Counted from the first letter of the stretch, positions 22,144 to 34,662 are shown. The stretch: DNA of 64,000 nt from Schistosoma haematobium (GCF_000699445.3 NC_067198.1:32516536-32580535); one strand, 5' to 3'. The notes: a model not told the origin generated them from the letters alone. Made by a program: numbers and translations.

Positions 22144-24542
22144 AATCAGTTGAAATTCATAGAATATATATCATATGCGATATGGTTCTTAATAAATAAT
22201 AATCGTTTATATATGAAGAAAATTATTTGCTTTGTTGTCAAGCTAAAAATAAACTTGACGGTCTCTTTTTCGAAACAAGAGTTGATTAGAACTTTTTTTA
22301 TTATTGAATTGTTAGGTTTCGATCAGTTTTATCATTTCAATAAAAAATATATGAATAAGAATAATAGATGATCATTTATAGCCGATATATTCGATATACT
22401 AGCTTTTATTATCTAAACTTATAGAACTGGATGTATTCAGTTATTCTATGTAAATTACATAAAATGAATGAATTCCCACTAATACATTCATGAATACAAT
22501 AATGACTATGATCTATGTGTTAACAACTTAACAGTTTTGATCTCATTACTTCTTGGAGTAATTCGTAGTGGTTCTGTTTTTAAATTATTTCCACCATGAT
22601 ATCTTTTGTTTCATGTTAGACGTGGAGTGGAAACTAACAAGTAGCATTGGATGTCAGTTTCGTTTGCGCAGACACTAGTTGTTAATATACATTTAACTTT
22701 TGATAGGAGTGATACTTACTGTTTAACTGAAATGCATGTTATCCAATCAAAATGGAAATTATGTTGCTACTACAAAACAACTGCTCTTTTTTAAGACTAA
22801 GATGCTTACTTTTATTATTTGTTTGATTGTAACCAATATCTAGTCTTTAGTATCGGACTAATTGATTTGTTGGTGCTTTGCTAAACTAATAGTCATGCAC
22901 AACTTAATAAGGACCCTATGTTTTACATTCATGCAGTTATTAGCCGTCATGTATCCGATTCTATTATATGAACGTTTTACAATTAGTGTCATATCATATT
23001 TCTTCTATATAGGTTAAGTTGAACTGATTCACAAATAAAAATGAGTTATTTAATGCATTTCTGCTTTAGGTTCCGTAAATGGAAACCATTTATGTGATAT
23101 TATGTCAGAAAAAATATAAAAAAACCCGTATAATATGCTTATATGATTTTACTCTCAACTCAATTAATCTCCTAATTCTTATTTCATCAATCTTTTCTCA
23201 AACTAACCGTTTTATGGGCATTTTTAACTTGGAAAAATAAATGAAACTTATCAAAATGAGATTTATCGAGTATGCTAAACTTGAAGACTGATATTACTAG
23301 AACAAATACCTGAAAGACAGGGTGTTTTAAACGGTTGTTTCTTTCCACCGTGAGACTTCTTAAATATGTGCTCGAACTAAAGCATATAGACCATTGGGAA
23401 ATCACAAAACATTTATTACGGAAAGTTCATATTCAATGGTTTTTTCAGTACAATTGGATAGTGGTTAGCAAAAATTCAGGACGCATATTTTATTCTTTTT
23501 GGGACTCACTAGGTAGATACATATACACACCATCCAGATTTCCTTAAAAGAACATATGACTAAACGCCAATATTAATGCAATCTGCTCACGATGCATATA
23601 TATCGAAAGGGACTGAACAGTTGCAGACCTTAATATCAACAACAGAAAAATACTATCCCTTAAATATTTAATTTCATGTATGGCATGATTTCAAATGAAT
23701 AGAATGTGACTTAATAACTTATAGGAACAAATATTTATAAATACGTAAAAGAGGGATAGATAAATTTCATTAATATGATTAAATGTCGTTACATGAAAAG
23801 CTTAGTTTGGGTGTAGTCAACACACTTATTACTAGCCTAATCAGCCAAAAGTTTCGCTAAAATCGAAAATGTGTTATTCAGCTATTACAAACAAAATAAA
23901 TGAATGTCTGCAATTGACATAATCTCTGTTAAGTGAAACTAAATTCTGTGTATTGGGCGGCAGTAAATTTCTTAATGTGTCAAATGTTATTTAGCACCAC
24001 ACAGCTTAACTTACCTGTATTTCAGTATTTAAATCATACAAGGACTCGAGCTCAGTATACACCTTTTAGAATAATATCTACTAAGATAGTAAAGCATGAA
24101 GGGTCTTAGTGGTTAAGCACAACTACTATAAAATGATAATAATAATATTAATAACAATAATAATACTATTCAACTATCAATACTAAGGGTTTAACATTAT
24201 TCTATATTGTCATTATACTTATCATATACTTATTCTTATCGTGGTATTCACATGACTCTTGTATTGTTTGGTTGAGAGATGAATGAATTTTACGTTCTGT
24301 TTTGAAATATATTGAAATTTATTTTACTGAATATAATTAGATGAATTCATTGAATTGAAATGATCTTAATTATTCATGGAAAAAAATATAAAGAGACATT
24401 TGATCAATTCAAAATAATTATATACTTGCGTGCATAGAATAACGTTATAAGTGATAATGGTTTTTTTGACAGTGAAATTGTTAAATCAAACATTTAGAAG
24501 ACCTTTGTAGTTATTTTCATATTTGTAGCTCAACTACATATA
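22144..24542. other. AT-rich spacer, about 2.4 kb
   Basis: Two opposite-strand open stretches near 23187-23547 show no domain and no splice support. Nothing else seen. Confidence 0.4.
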
Positions 24543-24827
24543 ATATTTTTAATTGAGACCATGAACCGATTGATGTTAGACCACCACTGAAAACCTGGAA
24601 GTAATGGATGGTTGTTTCCTCTTATTATGGGACTCATCAGTAGTGCGCATCCACGAATATGCTCATGGGATTTGAATCCAGGGTATATTGGTCTCGCACG
24701 CGAACGCTTAACGTGTAGATCACTGAACCGGCATCCAATGGTGTTAATGTCTAACCTCAACCAATTCATGAAATTGCTCGACCATCTTCCACTGTACTGA
24801 TGTAGATACCTGTCTCTACCTGACATG
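24543..24827 (-). mobile_element. Hammerhead SINE family B, left arm of long inverted repeat
   Basis: Minus copy whose whole length mirrors 24901-25187. Both arms carry the same unusual changes (ATGGATGGTTG, GGGTATATTGG). The ribozyme core is damaged (GATACAACC in place of GAAACGGCC). Confidence 0.85.
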
Positions 24828-24829
24828 TG

Positions 24830-25200
24830 CTCAATAGTGAGTAGCTTCGTGAAAGAATTGTGATAGTTCTAGTGAGAAGCCGTGGCCAGTGAAGCTGGTC
24901 CATGTTGGGTAGAGACAGGTATCTACATCAGTACAGTGGAAGATGGTCGAGCAATTTCATGAATTGGTTGAGGTTAGACATTAACACCATTGGATGCCGG
25001 TTCAGTGATCTACACGTTAAGCGTTCGCGTGCGAGACCAATATACCCTGGATTCAAATCCTATGAGCATATTCGTGGATGAGCACTACTGATGAGTCCCA
25101 TAATAAGAGGATACAACCATCCATTACTTCCAGGTTTCCAATGGTGGTCTAACATCAATCGGTTCATGATCTCAATCAAAAACATAATGAATCTCCACAA
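24830..25200 (+). mobile_element. Hammerhead SINE family B, right arm, full-length
   Basis: Includes the upstream part (GTGAGAAGCCGTGGCCAGTG), tRNA-like region, ribozyme region with CTGATGAGTCCC but a GATAC core error, and 3' end. The first about 70 bases form the loop between the inverted arms. Confidence 0.85.
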
Positions 25201-26019
25201 CCCCATAATGATATTTTTGTAATATGATTGTCAAATGTATTTTTATTAAATGAAATCAACAAGATGATCATTTGATTTAATTAGGATTTCATAATAGCAG
25301 ACAATTTTATGTGATCGTCAATATTTTCACCAGTTACTCAATTGTTTTATTCTAGTTATTTTATTCAGAATAAAAATGATGGAATATAGATGATTTATAG
25401 GCTTATTTATTTCCAAATATAATCTATATATATACATCACAATATGGAAATACACGTTGGTTTTACTTCATAATCATATAAAACTGTCTAAAATGCTTTA
25501 CAATCAATGTTGTTAATGCAAAGTGCTAACAAATGTCATGATCAATAAAAATAGTAAATTATTGATTAATACAGTAATTGACAAGTTTATCAAATCAGTC
25601 TGTAGTATTTTTATCACTAAGCCTAATATGTGACGTACTACTAGTCGTTAATTGGCAAGTGATTATTTCTCATAAGTGAATTATCTTTTACCAAAAATAA
25701 AAACGCTTTTAAATCATTTTAAAATCTAGGACTTAGTACAGTAGAGAGCTGACCATGTGATTTGAACACAGGATAAGTCATTATAAGTATTAAATGATCA
25801 TATACTACATAAATTAAACAGTGTTGGTTATAAATGAAAATATATTCGTATTCACCATTAAATTTGACTGACATAAACGGCAGTATTTAGTTTAAAATAA
25901 AAATATAACTACACTTAATGATAATACTAGAGAAATTTCAAGCTTCTCTGTTTATGAGAAAAAGATTAATAATGAGCCCTATAAATTATTAATATTGGCC
26001 AGTTTTCACAATTGATTGA
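25201..26019. other. AT-rich spacer
   Basis: Nothing recognised. Confidence 0.4.
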
Positions 26020-26225
26020 TCGTTGGGTGGTGATCAATTCTATTTGTGTCAGGTCCTTCTTAGTGCGCAGATTGAATGCTATTGACTATGTGGCCACCAG
26101 TCTAGGTGACTCGACATTGCGTGCACTATATTGAGGTAAGATGATGGTTGGAGATAGTCAACAAGAAACCCTGTACCCAGGTTTCGTGCTATTTGGCACT
26201 CGCCAGCAAGGTGTACCTGTAATCT
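26020..26225 (-). mobile_element. Hammerhead SINE family C, minus arm
   Basis: The minus strand contains the family C ribozyme region, but with CTGGCGA and a GTAC cleavage site, so it is inactive. It is joined head-to-head to a plus copy at about 26226. Further left, a TCAGGTCCTTCTTAGTGCG block repeats the family's 5' segment in inverse. Confidence 0.7.
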
Positions 26226-26515
26226 TGGTAGCATTTGATCTGCACTAAGAAAGACCTGACATACATGACATTGATCACCATCCAGTGATCAGTCAATTAT
26301 GAATACATCTCAGTCCTATAGGAGGACAGTCGCGGCCCCGATAGCCCAATGGTAACGTTATTGACTGTGAAGCTGGGTGATACGAGATTGAACCCGTCAG
26401 GGAGCATCAATTCCCTCAAGATTATAGGTATACCTTGCTGACGAGTGCCAAATAGCACGAAACACGGGTCCAGGGTTTCTTGATGACTACCTCCAACCAC
26501 TATCTTATTGACCAG
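26226..26515 (+). mobile_element. Hammerhead SINE family C, plus copy
   Basis: tRNA-like head (GCCCCGATAGCCCAATGG, B-box-like GATTGAACCC), then ribozyme and an ACTACCTCCAACCACTATCT end. It matches 29505-29778. It is distinct from families A and B in every segment except the ribozyme fold. Confidence 0.8.
26432..26476 (+). ncRNA. Hammerhead ribozyme, family C, core intact
   Basis: Stem I ACCTTG/CAGGGT (one T-G wobble), core CTGACGA, stem II GTGC/GCAC with loop CAAATA, GAAA at 26459-26462, cleavage triplet GTC at 26468-26470. Confidence 0.85.
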
Positions 26516-26850
26516 TTTATTTATTAAGTTTGACTTGATCACAATGACACAGGAATTATTGTCATACGTGACTTCCAAAACAAACAATTGTGTAAGAATT
26601 TTGACAGTTTGTATTACAAGTCTTTGTAAAATAATCACAATTCCCCTTACTAATTAATAGTAACGAAGATTTACAAAAAACTCATTGACTAACAACATTT
26701 CTATTATTAAAAGTTCAACAGTTATATTTCCCATAAATTTGATTTTAAAATGTTCAAACTGATAAAAATGTATCTGATTGATTTGATAAATGCCTCAGTC
26801 TCCCATATATAAGACAACAAGTTAGTATGTTTTTAATCATAACATTTATT
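26516..26850. other. Spacer
   Basis: Nothing recognised apart from the left TSD (26841-26850) of the next element. Confidence 0.4.
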
Positions 26851-27377
26851 ATCAGAAAGGGTTTGTGGAGATTTTAGAAATTTCACAGATTGAAATCATG
26901 AGTCAATTGAAGCTAGACCAACACGGAAAACCTGGAAGCAATGGACGGCCGTTTCGTCCAAGTATGGGACTCCTCAGCAGTGCGCATCCACGATCCCGCA
27001 CCCCGCGAGACTCGAACCCAGGACCTATCAGTCTCGCGCCAGGCTCCTAACGAACTAGACCACTGAACCAGCATCCAATGGTGTTAACGTCTAACTTCAA
27101 CCAATCCACGAACGTGCGCCACCATACACCATTGTCTTCGGTGAGTTGATATCTCACAACCAACCTGGTTGAACTCCATGAGTAACGGCTTCTCACTAGA
27201 ACTCCAGAAGTATCTCTTGAAGTCGGTCACTAGTGAGCAGATGATTATTATCAGAATGGGTTTTGTGGAAATTTTAGAAATTTCACTGGTTGAAATCATC
27301 ATTCAATTGAAGCTAGACCACCACTGGAGCTCAACCAGGTCTAACTTCAATTGACTCATGATTTCAATCTGTGACAC
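26851..27377 (-). mobile_element. Hammerhead SINE family B, 1.2-unit composite with 10-bp TSD
   Basis: Order from left: a complete minus unit (26851-27245), the 3' 75 bases of a second minus unit joined at ATTATCAGAATGGG, and about 40 bases of plus-strand 3' end. AACATTTATT occurs at 26841-26850 and again at 27378-27387. The whole composite therefore integrated as one piece. B box and ribozyme core are intact in the full unit. Confidence 0.85.
26938..26983 (-). ncRNA. Hammerhead ribozyme, family B, core intact
   Basis: On the minus strand: GCACTG, CTGAGGA, GTCC-loop-GGAC, GAAA, ACGGCCGT region with GTC, then CATTGC (one mismatch in stem I). Confidence 0.8.
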
Positions 27378-27735
27378 AACATTTATTGTCATCAAGAATT
27401 AATTGGATTTAGTGTACAGAATTTTATACAAATTTATCAGCCAAAAAAGTGAAAAAGCAAAAGTATAAATCATAAATTACCTACGATACATACTGCTTTA
27501 CTCGAATAGCTTTCATCTGAGTGACTATTTAATCAAAAGTAATCTACTTTAGCTTAATTATTTACAGTATACATTGGTTTTGTGTGATTCAACATTCTAT
27601 ACCATACAATATTTTGATTATTAGTTAGCTATTAACTAAAATCCCTCAGTTGTTTTTCCACAAAAAAAAATTAAATTTCTTACAATGACTTCAAGCCTAA
27701 CAGTTATTATGAAAACAAGGAACTAAATAGTGAGT

Positions 27736-28277
27736 TGTTATTGAAATAAAATGTTGCATAGATATGCTATAACTTGTGGCCTGCGTGCTCTGTTAGTGTA
27801 TAACGTAATGATACCGCCAGTTAGAGAACAGTAATTTATCGACTGGACCAATGATGCATAAGACACATACGAGTAGACTAGAGTCCTTAACGATCCTGCT
27901 TCTCGCCTAGCCCAACCTGTTAAGTCCAGAACACCAATTTCAACCTCTGCGATATGAATCATTTATTTCAAACATACTGGGTTTATATACCAACCTGACA
28001 GACCACATCGTACCGTAAAATAGGAAACAACATTTGTACAAGAATTAGCCAAATGTGGCTGTGAATGTGAGGGGTAGTAATTGATAGACTGGGTATAACT
28101 CAAGAATGATATGTCATATAATAATAGTTTATAGGTCAAAATAAAGCTTATGATAAGAGGAACACGAATATGAATAGTTTAGACATTTAACAATTAAACG
28201 ATAAAAATATACGTATGGTATTGATCCATAAATGGATCCTAAAAGTTACCATTCATTATTCTCATCGAGATATAACA
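27736..28277 (-). mobile_element. Solo LTR, family LTR-A, diverged
   Basis: Inverse of 16135-16660: GAATCATTTATTTCAAACA, TACTGGGTTTATATACCAAC, TTATAGGTCAAAATAAAGC, ending GATATAACA at 28277. Length 542 bp is as expected. No TSD visible, consistent with age. Confidence 0.75.
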
Positions 28278-28444
28278 AGGTACTATAAAGTAACATATTT
28301 CCCAGTGTATAACAGACACTAAAATAGATTGTAATTTGTGCTGTACTGAGTAGAAATTCAACCTGTAATTATTATATGTATATATGACACATGAAAAAAT
28401 TGTTTGGTTTGTTTGTTGTTATTGTTGTTAATTACGATACATTA

Positions 28445-28728
28445 CAATAGTTGAAATCATGAGTCAATTGAAGCTAGACCGCCATGGAAAACCTGGAAGC
28501 ATTGGACGGCCGTTTCGTCCTAGTATGGGACTCCTCAGTACTGATGGGTAATGGGTTCGAATCTCAATGGGGAAGCGGGATCGTGGATGCGCACTGCTGA
28601 GGAGTCCCATACTAGGACGAAACGGCCGTCCAATGCTTCCAGATTTTTCATAATAGTCTAGCTTCAATTGACTCGTGATTTCAACAATTGAAATTTCTAA
28701 AAATCTCCACAAAACCCCTTCTGATAAT
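28445..28728 (+). mobile_element. Hammerhead SINE family B, fold-back copy with 9-bp TSD
   Basis: A minus 3' segment (28445-28540) is joined through about 50 bases containing a B-box (GGTTCGAATCT) to a plus 3' segment (28591-28728). GATACATTA flanks both sides (28436-28444, 28729-28737). The arms are about 96 bases and nearly identical. Confidence 0.85.
28591..28636 (+). ncRNA. Hammerhead ribozyme, family B, core intact
   Basis: GCACTG/CAATGC stem I (one mismatch), CTGAGGA, GTCC/GGAC, GAAA, GTC at 28628-28630. The inverted arm (28490-28535) has the same core on the minus strand but its stem I partner is lost. Confidence 0.8.
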
Positions 28729-28737
28729 GATACATTA

Positions 28738-29504
28738 ATTGAATATTTAATTGTAACTGCTTTTTTCATTTGATTTCTCTATAGTCAGTTTTTTATTCAA
28801 AGTAATTCATTACCCATAAAATTCGTAATTGTATTTATCAAGTGAACTATTTGCTCATTAACACATCAATGATATAATGTAGATGATAGTTCTTCTGAAA
28901 CTGAAATTACCCAATGAAAATAAAAGTGACATTTTTTTATAGTTCAATGAATGTTTCAATAAAATATTACAATGAATAGAAAATGTCATTAGTTATCATG
29001 TAGTTGAAGTGTGTTTTTTCTTCTTCTTTTGGTGAGCTTCATCAGTAAATTTTATTGTAACGACTAGTAATCAGTACGTTATAACATTTGACAAAGTAAT
29101 TAATCTTGGTATTTACATAGAAGGCGATATAAAAACTAAACTTCATTTGGGTAAATTACTGTCTATAAAAATTTAGAAAAAAAGAAAAACATTTTATTGC
29201 AGAAAATACTAAACTTGTCAAGAGTCATATAAAAATCGTCAGTGTTCCGAAGAACGAAAGAGAAATAATTTCAAAATTCAATAGTGACAATCTTGACCAA
29301 TTTTTTTTGAGAATAGTCTTTCAATGTAAATGGAACAAGTATCCTACAGCACCAAACTGGTAATATTTTCTTTTATCTGATTAACGATTCAATTCTGCTT
29401 AATGAATAAACTACTTCAGATGATTACTTAGATATCTATCTGGTTATTCACCTACTAATGTGAAACTAGATAAATAGATCATTCATCAAAGAACTTGATC
29501 GATA
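28738..29504. other. AT-rich spacer
   Basis: Nothing recognised. Confidence 0.4.
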
Positions 29505-29778
29505 GCATTCGATCTGCACTAAGAAGGACTTGACACACATGAAATTGATCACCACCCACTGGTCAATCAACTGTGATTATATCTCAGTCCCACACGAGGT
29601 CGGTTGCAGCCCGGATAGTCCAGTCGTGACGTCTCTGACTGTGAAACTGGGCGACACGGGATCGAACCCGTTATGGAGCACCAGTTCACTCAAGATTACA
29701 GGTATACCTTGCTGACGAGTGTCAAGTAGCACGAAACCCGAGTCCAGAGTTTTCTGTTGACTACCTCCAACCACCATC
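29505..29778 (+). mobile_element. Hammerhead SINE family C
   Basis: Starts GATCTGCACTAAGAAGG. tRNA-like region (CCCGGATAGTCCAGTCG) with B-box-like GATCGAACCC, ribozyme, and CTACCTCCAACCACCATCT end. Near full length. Confidence 0.8.
29706..29750 (+). ncRNA. Hammerhead ribozyme, family C, core intact
   Basis: CTGACGA at 29712-29718, stem II GTG/CAC, GAAA, GTC at 29742-29744. Stem I ACCTTG/CAGAGT has one mismatch. Confidence 0.75.
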
Positions 29779-29789
29779 TAATCAAAGAA

Positions 29790-30569
29790 CATTTTACTAC
29801 ACTTAAGATAGTACCTCTTAGCATAGCTCAGTGAAATTAAACTGTAAAACTGTTAATTTCTTTATGTGCAGTTAACGATAATCATGTAACAACCAATGGA
29901 TTATTGAATAGTATCTTTTTTAAAAATTGGACCTATTTCATCAAGCTCTATATACTTACATCTCCTTTGATTGAACAATGATTTGCGTATACTTAATATA
30001 AAATCAGATTCACCTATTCAGAAATAGTTTGCACGATTGCTTTCGTTGCAATTACCCTTGTTTCGTCTTCTATTTTTCTTTTCAGGACCATTTTCTGTTG
30101 TTTTTTTGTCCTTAAATATTATCATTAGTTTGTTAAATTTTGATATATATCTACTTCATTTATTCATATTGGTGTATAATCCAATCACGTTCACATTTAC
30201 AATGACATTAGTCTACTTAAAAAAATTGGACCATAATTTTTCTCTACTTACTTCTTTATTTGATGTATGATTGACCATATTACTTCAATTACTTCAATCA
30301 TATGATCCACTTAAAAATGTACAACACTTCAATAATTCCACTCATTATAAGCGTGAATTGTAATAAATGAACATGTCACCATATTATTAATTTTATTGAA
30401 ATAAATTATTCTAAAGATTTTGGAAATAAAACTGTTCCGAAGGAAATTTGCTATATTGAAAAATGTTTTTATGTAATGATAGGAAATTATATTGTAGACT
30501 TGATTTAGACAGAAATTGAGTAAATGTCTTGACACTCGTATTGAACTTGATGTATAATGACGAGTTCTA
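29790..30569. other. AT-rich spacer
   Basis: Long T-rich open frames near 30037-30270 are low complexity. Nothing else. Confidence 0.4.
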
Positions 30570-30957
30570 TTAGATTGATTGTTCAACTATGATCCATAGT
30601 GTCGCAACTTGGTCTGTGCAAGGCCGATCCTTATGGGATTCGACCTGTTGATGTCGAAGTTGGGCGTCTACTGAATCTTTCGTCCCGTTCAACAATACTC
30701 TGTTGAAAACTTTTTCTAATACTAACAGTAGTGTGATGTCTCTGTAGTCCTCACATTTTCTCAAATCTCCTTTCTTTAGTATCTTGATGAGACATCTTTC
30801 CTTCCGGTCCGTTTGCAGTTGTTCTTCCTCCCAAATCTTCCTGGATACAGTGTGAAACATGCTTGCAGTTACTTCTACGTCTGACGTTAGTGCTTCAGCT
30901 GGTATATTATCAAGTCCTGCTGCTTTCCCACTCTTGACTTGTCTGATGTCCATCCTA
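30570..30957 (-). pseudogene. RTE-type reverse transcriptase, N-terminal RT fragment
   Basis: About 127 codons on the minus strand. KSGKAAGLDNIPAEAL is the RT fingers motif, KGDLRKCEDYRDITLL the next conserved block (normally followed by the palm), and the frame ends after CTDQVATLWIIVEQSI. The catalytic aspartates lie downstream and are absent. Substitutions in conserved positions mark decay. Unlike the other RTE pieces here, it lacks the 3' end and tail. Confidence 0.8.
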
Positions 30958-31879
30958 TATATACATAGTTCAGTTTATTGGACTAAAAATTATTAATATC
31001 ATAGAATAGTTATCGAAATGATCTAAATGAACTGATTAAAAGTTGAAAGTACTAAAAATGGACTATTTATTTTTATTAAAGTTTTGAGGATTGTTTACTT
31101 TCTTGGTTCCGATCTTTAGATATCTGTTCTCCTTATTCAACCCTCCACCTTTACTTAGGCTTGGAACCTGCTGTAATCCTAGAAGAGCTACATGCCGGAC
31201 CTATTTAAGACAAACGTATTTCACTTTATACAAGGAATTGTCGGGATAATTATAACATAAGACAATGGTTTATATGATATATTTTCATCCTTTAATTAAT
31301 AGAAAAATATTTGATTTTGTTATTTTTAGTCTCATTTGAATTCAGTACACTCTCATTACACTTTATATCTTGATAACTGTTTCTTCAAAATGAATATTAG
31401 AAAAAAAAATACAATTCAGATATTTCTGTTTATCACAAATCTGTTGAATTGAAAATAAAAAAAGAGATGGATGACTGATTTTGTACTGCTGAATGGTCTT
31501 GATTGACAGAATCCATATTATATTTTTTCAAATAACTGTCATAATAACAATCCAGTACGAACATTTGTAGTAAAAAATGTTGTGCATCAAATGTGAGTAA
31601 TCAGGATTAATAAAATAAGTCAAAAATCTGATTCAGCATTTCGCTATTTATATAACCCTTTGAGTATTATCTGCTTGAAACTGTTTTAATGTATTGAATT
31701 ATGATTTTCTTCCATATTAAAAATACAAAATTAATTAAGGTGAGTTAAAAAAGTAAAATACACAGTATATGTTATGGTAACTAAGTAATACAACACTTGG
31801 AACCTGGAATTTAACCAAAAATATATTACTCATACTTGAAATCACGTAGTATTGTTTACTTGAATATTCCCATCGACGT
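30958..31879. other. AT-rich spacer
   Basis: Nothing recognised. Confidence 0.4.
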
Positions 31880-32260
31880 TTATGTGCATACTGTGCATAT
31901 TGCCTCAATATTACCTTATTTCACAAGTATTAAAGTGAATTTGAACTTCACCTCATTGCACAAGCAAGAGGCTATCAGGACTCAGTAGCTAAGTGAATAA
32001 CGTGATGGCGTTTGAAGTGAACGGTACTGGGTTCGAGTGCCACAATGAACATCAACTGTCAGATGCAGGTACATCCAGCTGACCATTGACAAATAGCACG
32101 AGTCGCACGTCCTGCATTCCACTGCTACCCACTACCCATCTTTGCTTATACACCTTGTGAATTCACACAATATCGAGGCAGTCCGCACATCATGCACATA
32201 TGCCAACATGCGATTGATCAATTGCAGTCCTAAATAACAATGGGAAGATACAAGTAAAAC
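31880..32260 (+). mobile_element. Hammerhead SINE family A, inactive ribozyme
   Basis: Full unit with GGTTCGAGTGC B box. It is preceded by a GTGCATACTGTGCATATTGC stretch that is the approximate inverse of its own 3' region (GCACATCATGCACATATGCC), so the ends can pair. The ribozyme reads CTGACCATTGAC...CACGAGTC, destroying core and GAAA. Confidence 0.8.
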
Positions 32261-32483
32261 AACACTCAGGGAATTTGAATATTAGTTGTTTTTAATTAAA
32301 CATAAGTTTTCTCATAGACATTAATTGCTTTTGAATTATGATAATACTTTGGGAAGGTTACACGATGATACAAAGATTTCATACAATACAAATTTCCTAT
32401 TCCATTAAAACCTTTCTTGACAAAGAAATACGCCAGTTTTGTTTATCATGCTGTTGGATCTAAGAAATTTGTTAGTTTACCTG

Positions 32484-32484
<1 letters not shown>

Positions 32485-32521
<37 letters not shown>
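32485..32521. repeat. (TA)n microsatellite
   Basis: Immediately precedes the TGTTATATCC start of an LTR; may have grown from that AT-rich junction. Confidence 0.9.
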
Positions 32522-32525
<4 letters not shown>

Positions 32526-33000
32526 ATATCCAGACGAGAATAAATGAATAGTAACTGCTAGTAATTATTTGTGGGTAAATATTATACGAATATTCTTATT
32601 TTATGACTATTAAGTGACTAAATTATATGTGTGTTCATAATCCCTTCATTATAAGCTTTTATTTGACCTATTGACTATTATCATACGATTTACTATTCTT
32701 GAGATATTCGCGATGCATTAGTAGTAGTTTTGCACAATCACAGCAACTTTTGGCTTCATTTTGTACAAATGTTATTCTCTATTTTATGGTGTAATGTGAT
32801 CTGGTTCGTTTGTATATTAACATAGTATCTTTCAAATATAGGATTCATATCGCGGAGTCTGAGATTGGCATTCTGAACTTAATAGGTAGAGCTAGGCAGA
32901 AAAAGGATCGATCGAGACTCTAGTCTGCTCGTACTGAAGTATTCGTCAATTAGTTTGTTCGTATAAGTTGGCTTATCTTAATTTGACAATCGTATTTCGA
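32522..33000 (+). mobile_element. Solo LTR, family LTR-A, strongly diverged
   Basis: Starts TGTTATATCCAGACGAG and follows the family through TTTTGGCTTCATTTTGTACAAATG. It fades after about 32950, so the right limit is approximate. Confidence 0.7.
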
Positions 33001-34131
33001 GATGACCGTATAAGTCAAGGGCATGATCGAATTTAACCATATCGAAAAGTTGTAGGTGGGATGCAGTGAAAATACCCATAATTTAAATATTGATTGTATT
33101 TTTATGCATGAACTAATGTTGAGATACAATTTCATAAAATCGAGCCAAATGATCAGCTACATGATACAAAAGAAATATTAGGAAAAATGATGATTTTCCA
33201 GTTAAAATACAATTATCACTTAAATCACATGTAAATGTAATTCATCTGATATATTTGATTTAATTAACCTACAAATAAGATCAGTTAAAATAATTACCTT
33301 TTACAAAAAATACAAAATCATAACATTTAGCCATAGAAAGCTAAAAAAAAGGCTTCAGTTATCAAAGATAGTAATCAGTAGTTTCCAAGCGCGTAATTTT
33401 GAGACCCAAATCTTAATCTGTAACATTCTCATCTACGTTTTACTCTATCTTCAAGTTTTCTTACTATATAACAGATGAATTGGCTTGATACTTTCCGTCA
33501 AATCTTGAGTATCTTTCGTAGTTTCTCTTTTTTTTCTCGAATTTATCAGCTTTTTAAAGAAAAAAAAAGAATTGTCTCTATATAGTTTATTTAAATAGAC
33601 CTAGGCTTTTGAAAACACTATAAACTGATGAGTGAAAATACATTACAAGTACTCAAATAAAATAAAGTCACATGAATATGATTTCATTTGTGTTTGGTAA
33701 TCATCGAAATAGTATCCATGTAGATTTATTTATTAACAATTTCTGCTATTCACAAATCAATTTCTAGGCAGTTTTGTATTATAATAGTGCTGAGTTCAAT
33801 CCAGTAATGATAAATCATTTCAGATCTATTCTATTAAAATCACATGGTTGATTTTGATTAATAAAAGAATATTGTAAATTTATAAAGAATGTAACTTGAA
33901 TGTAATGTGAATGATTTATATGGTACAGTATGTGAATTAGTTAATAAATGTAAAGTATTTCAACACTAATTAATCATCTGAAGAAGAAAACAAGACAAAC
34001 AAAAAATGAAATAAGTGTTTTACCATACCCCTGTCTTTTCTTTGTTTGAAATGAACATTTAAGTAAAAGATGCCGATAAAACCTTTATTAAATAAAACAA
34101 AGTATGGTAATGTTCAGTAGAATAAGAAATC
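33001..34131. other. AT-rich spacer
   Basis: Nothing recognised. Confidence 0.4.
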
Positions 34132-34662
34132 TCTTATATCCGAGCGAAGATTAAATCACGAGTGACTTCTGAGACATATTAATTGACAAATATTATCTAT
34201 ACATTCTTATGGTATTACTATTCAATGATTAGATTATGTATATTTATATTCCTCTTATTATAAGCTCTATTTTGACCTATAATTTATTATTGTACGATTT
34301 ACGGTTCTTAAGCTATGTTCAGTTTATTAATTACTGCCTCCCATGTTCACAGCCACTTTTTGGCTTTATTGGGTACAAATGTTATTCCCTATTTTATGGT
34401 GCGTTGTGGTCTGTTTGGTTGATGTATAAACCCAGTATGTCCGAAATAAATGATTCGATTCTGTTCGATTCGCATATTGGAAGGTAGCATTTTTATTCTG
34501 GACTCAAGTGGACGGGCTAAGCGGACATAGGACTAAATAAGGACGCTAGGCTACTCATACCGGTCGAAAGTCATTGGTTTGGTACAGTGCTAAGGTTGCA
34601 TGAGTCGTATTTTGATTTGTGGATAAATCACGTGATAAAAAGCTGGACATAAAGTCATAACA
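34132..34662 (+). mobile_element. Solo LTR, family LTR-A, with 5-bp TSD
   Basis: 531 bp from TCTTATATCC (TG changed to TC) to CATAACA, flanked by AAATC at 34127-34131 and 34663-34667. Very close to 16135-16660 over the right two thirds. Confidence 0.85.
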
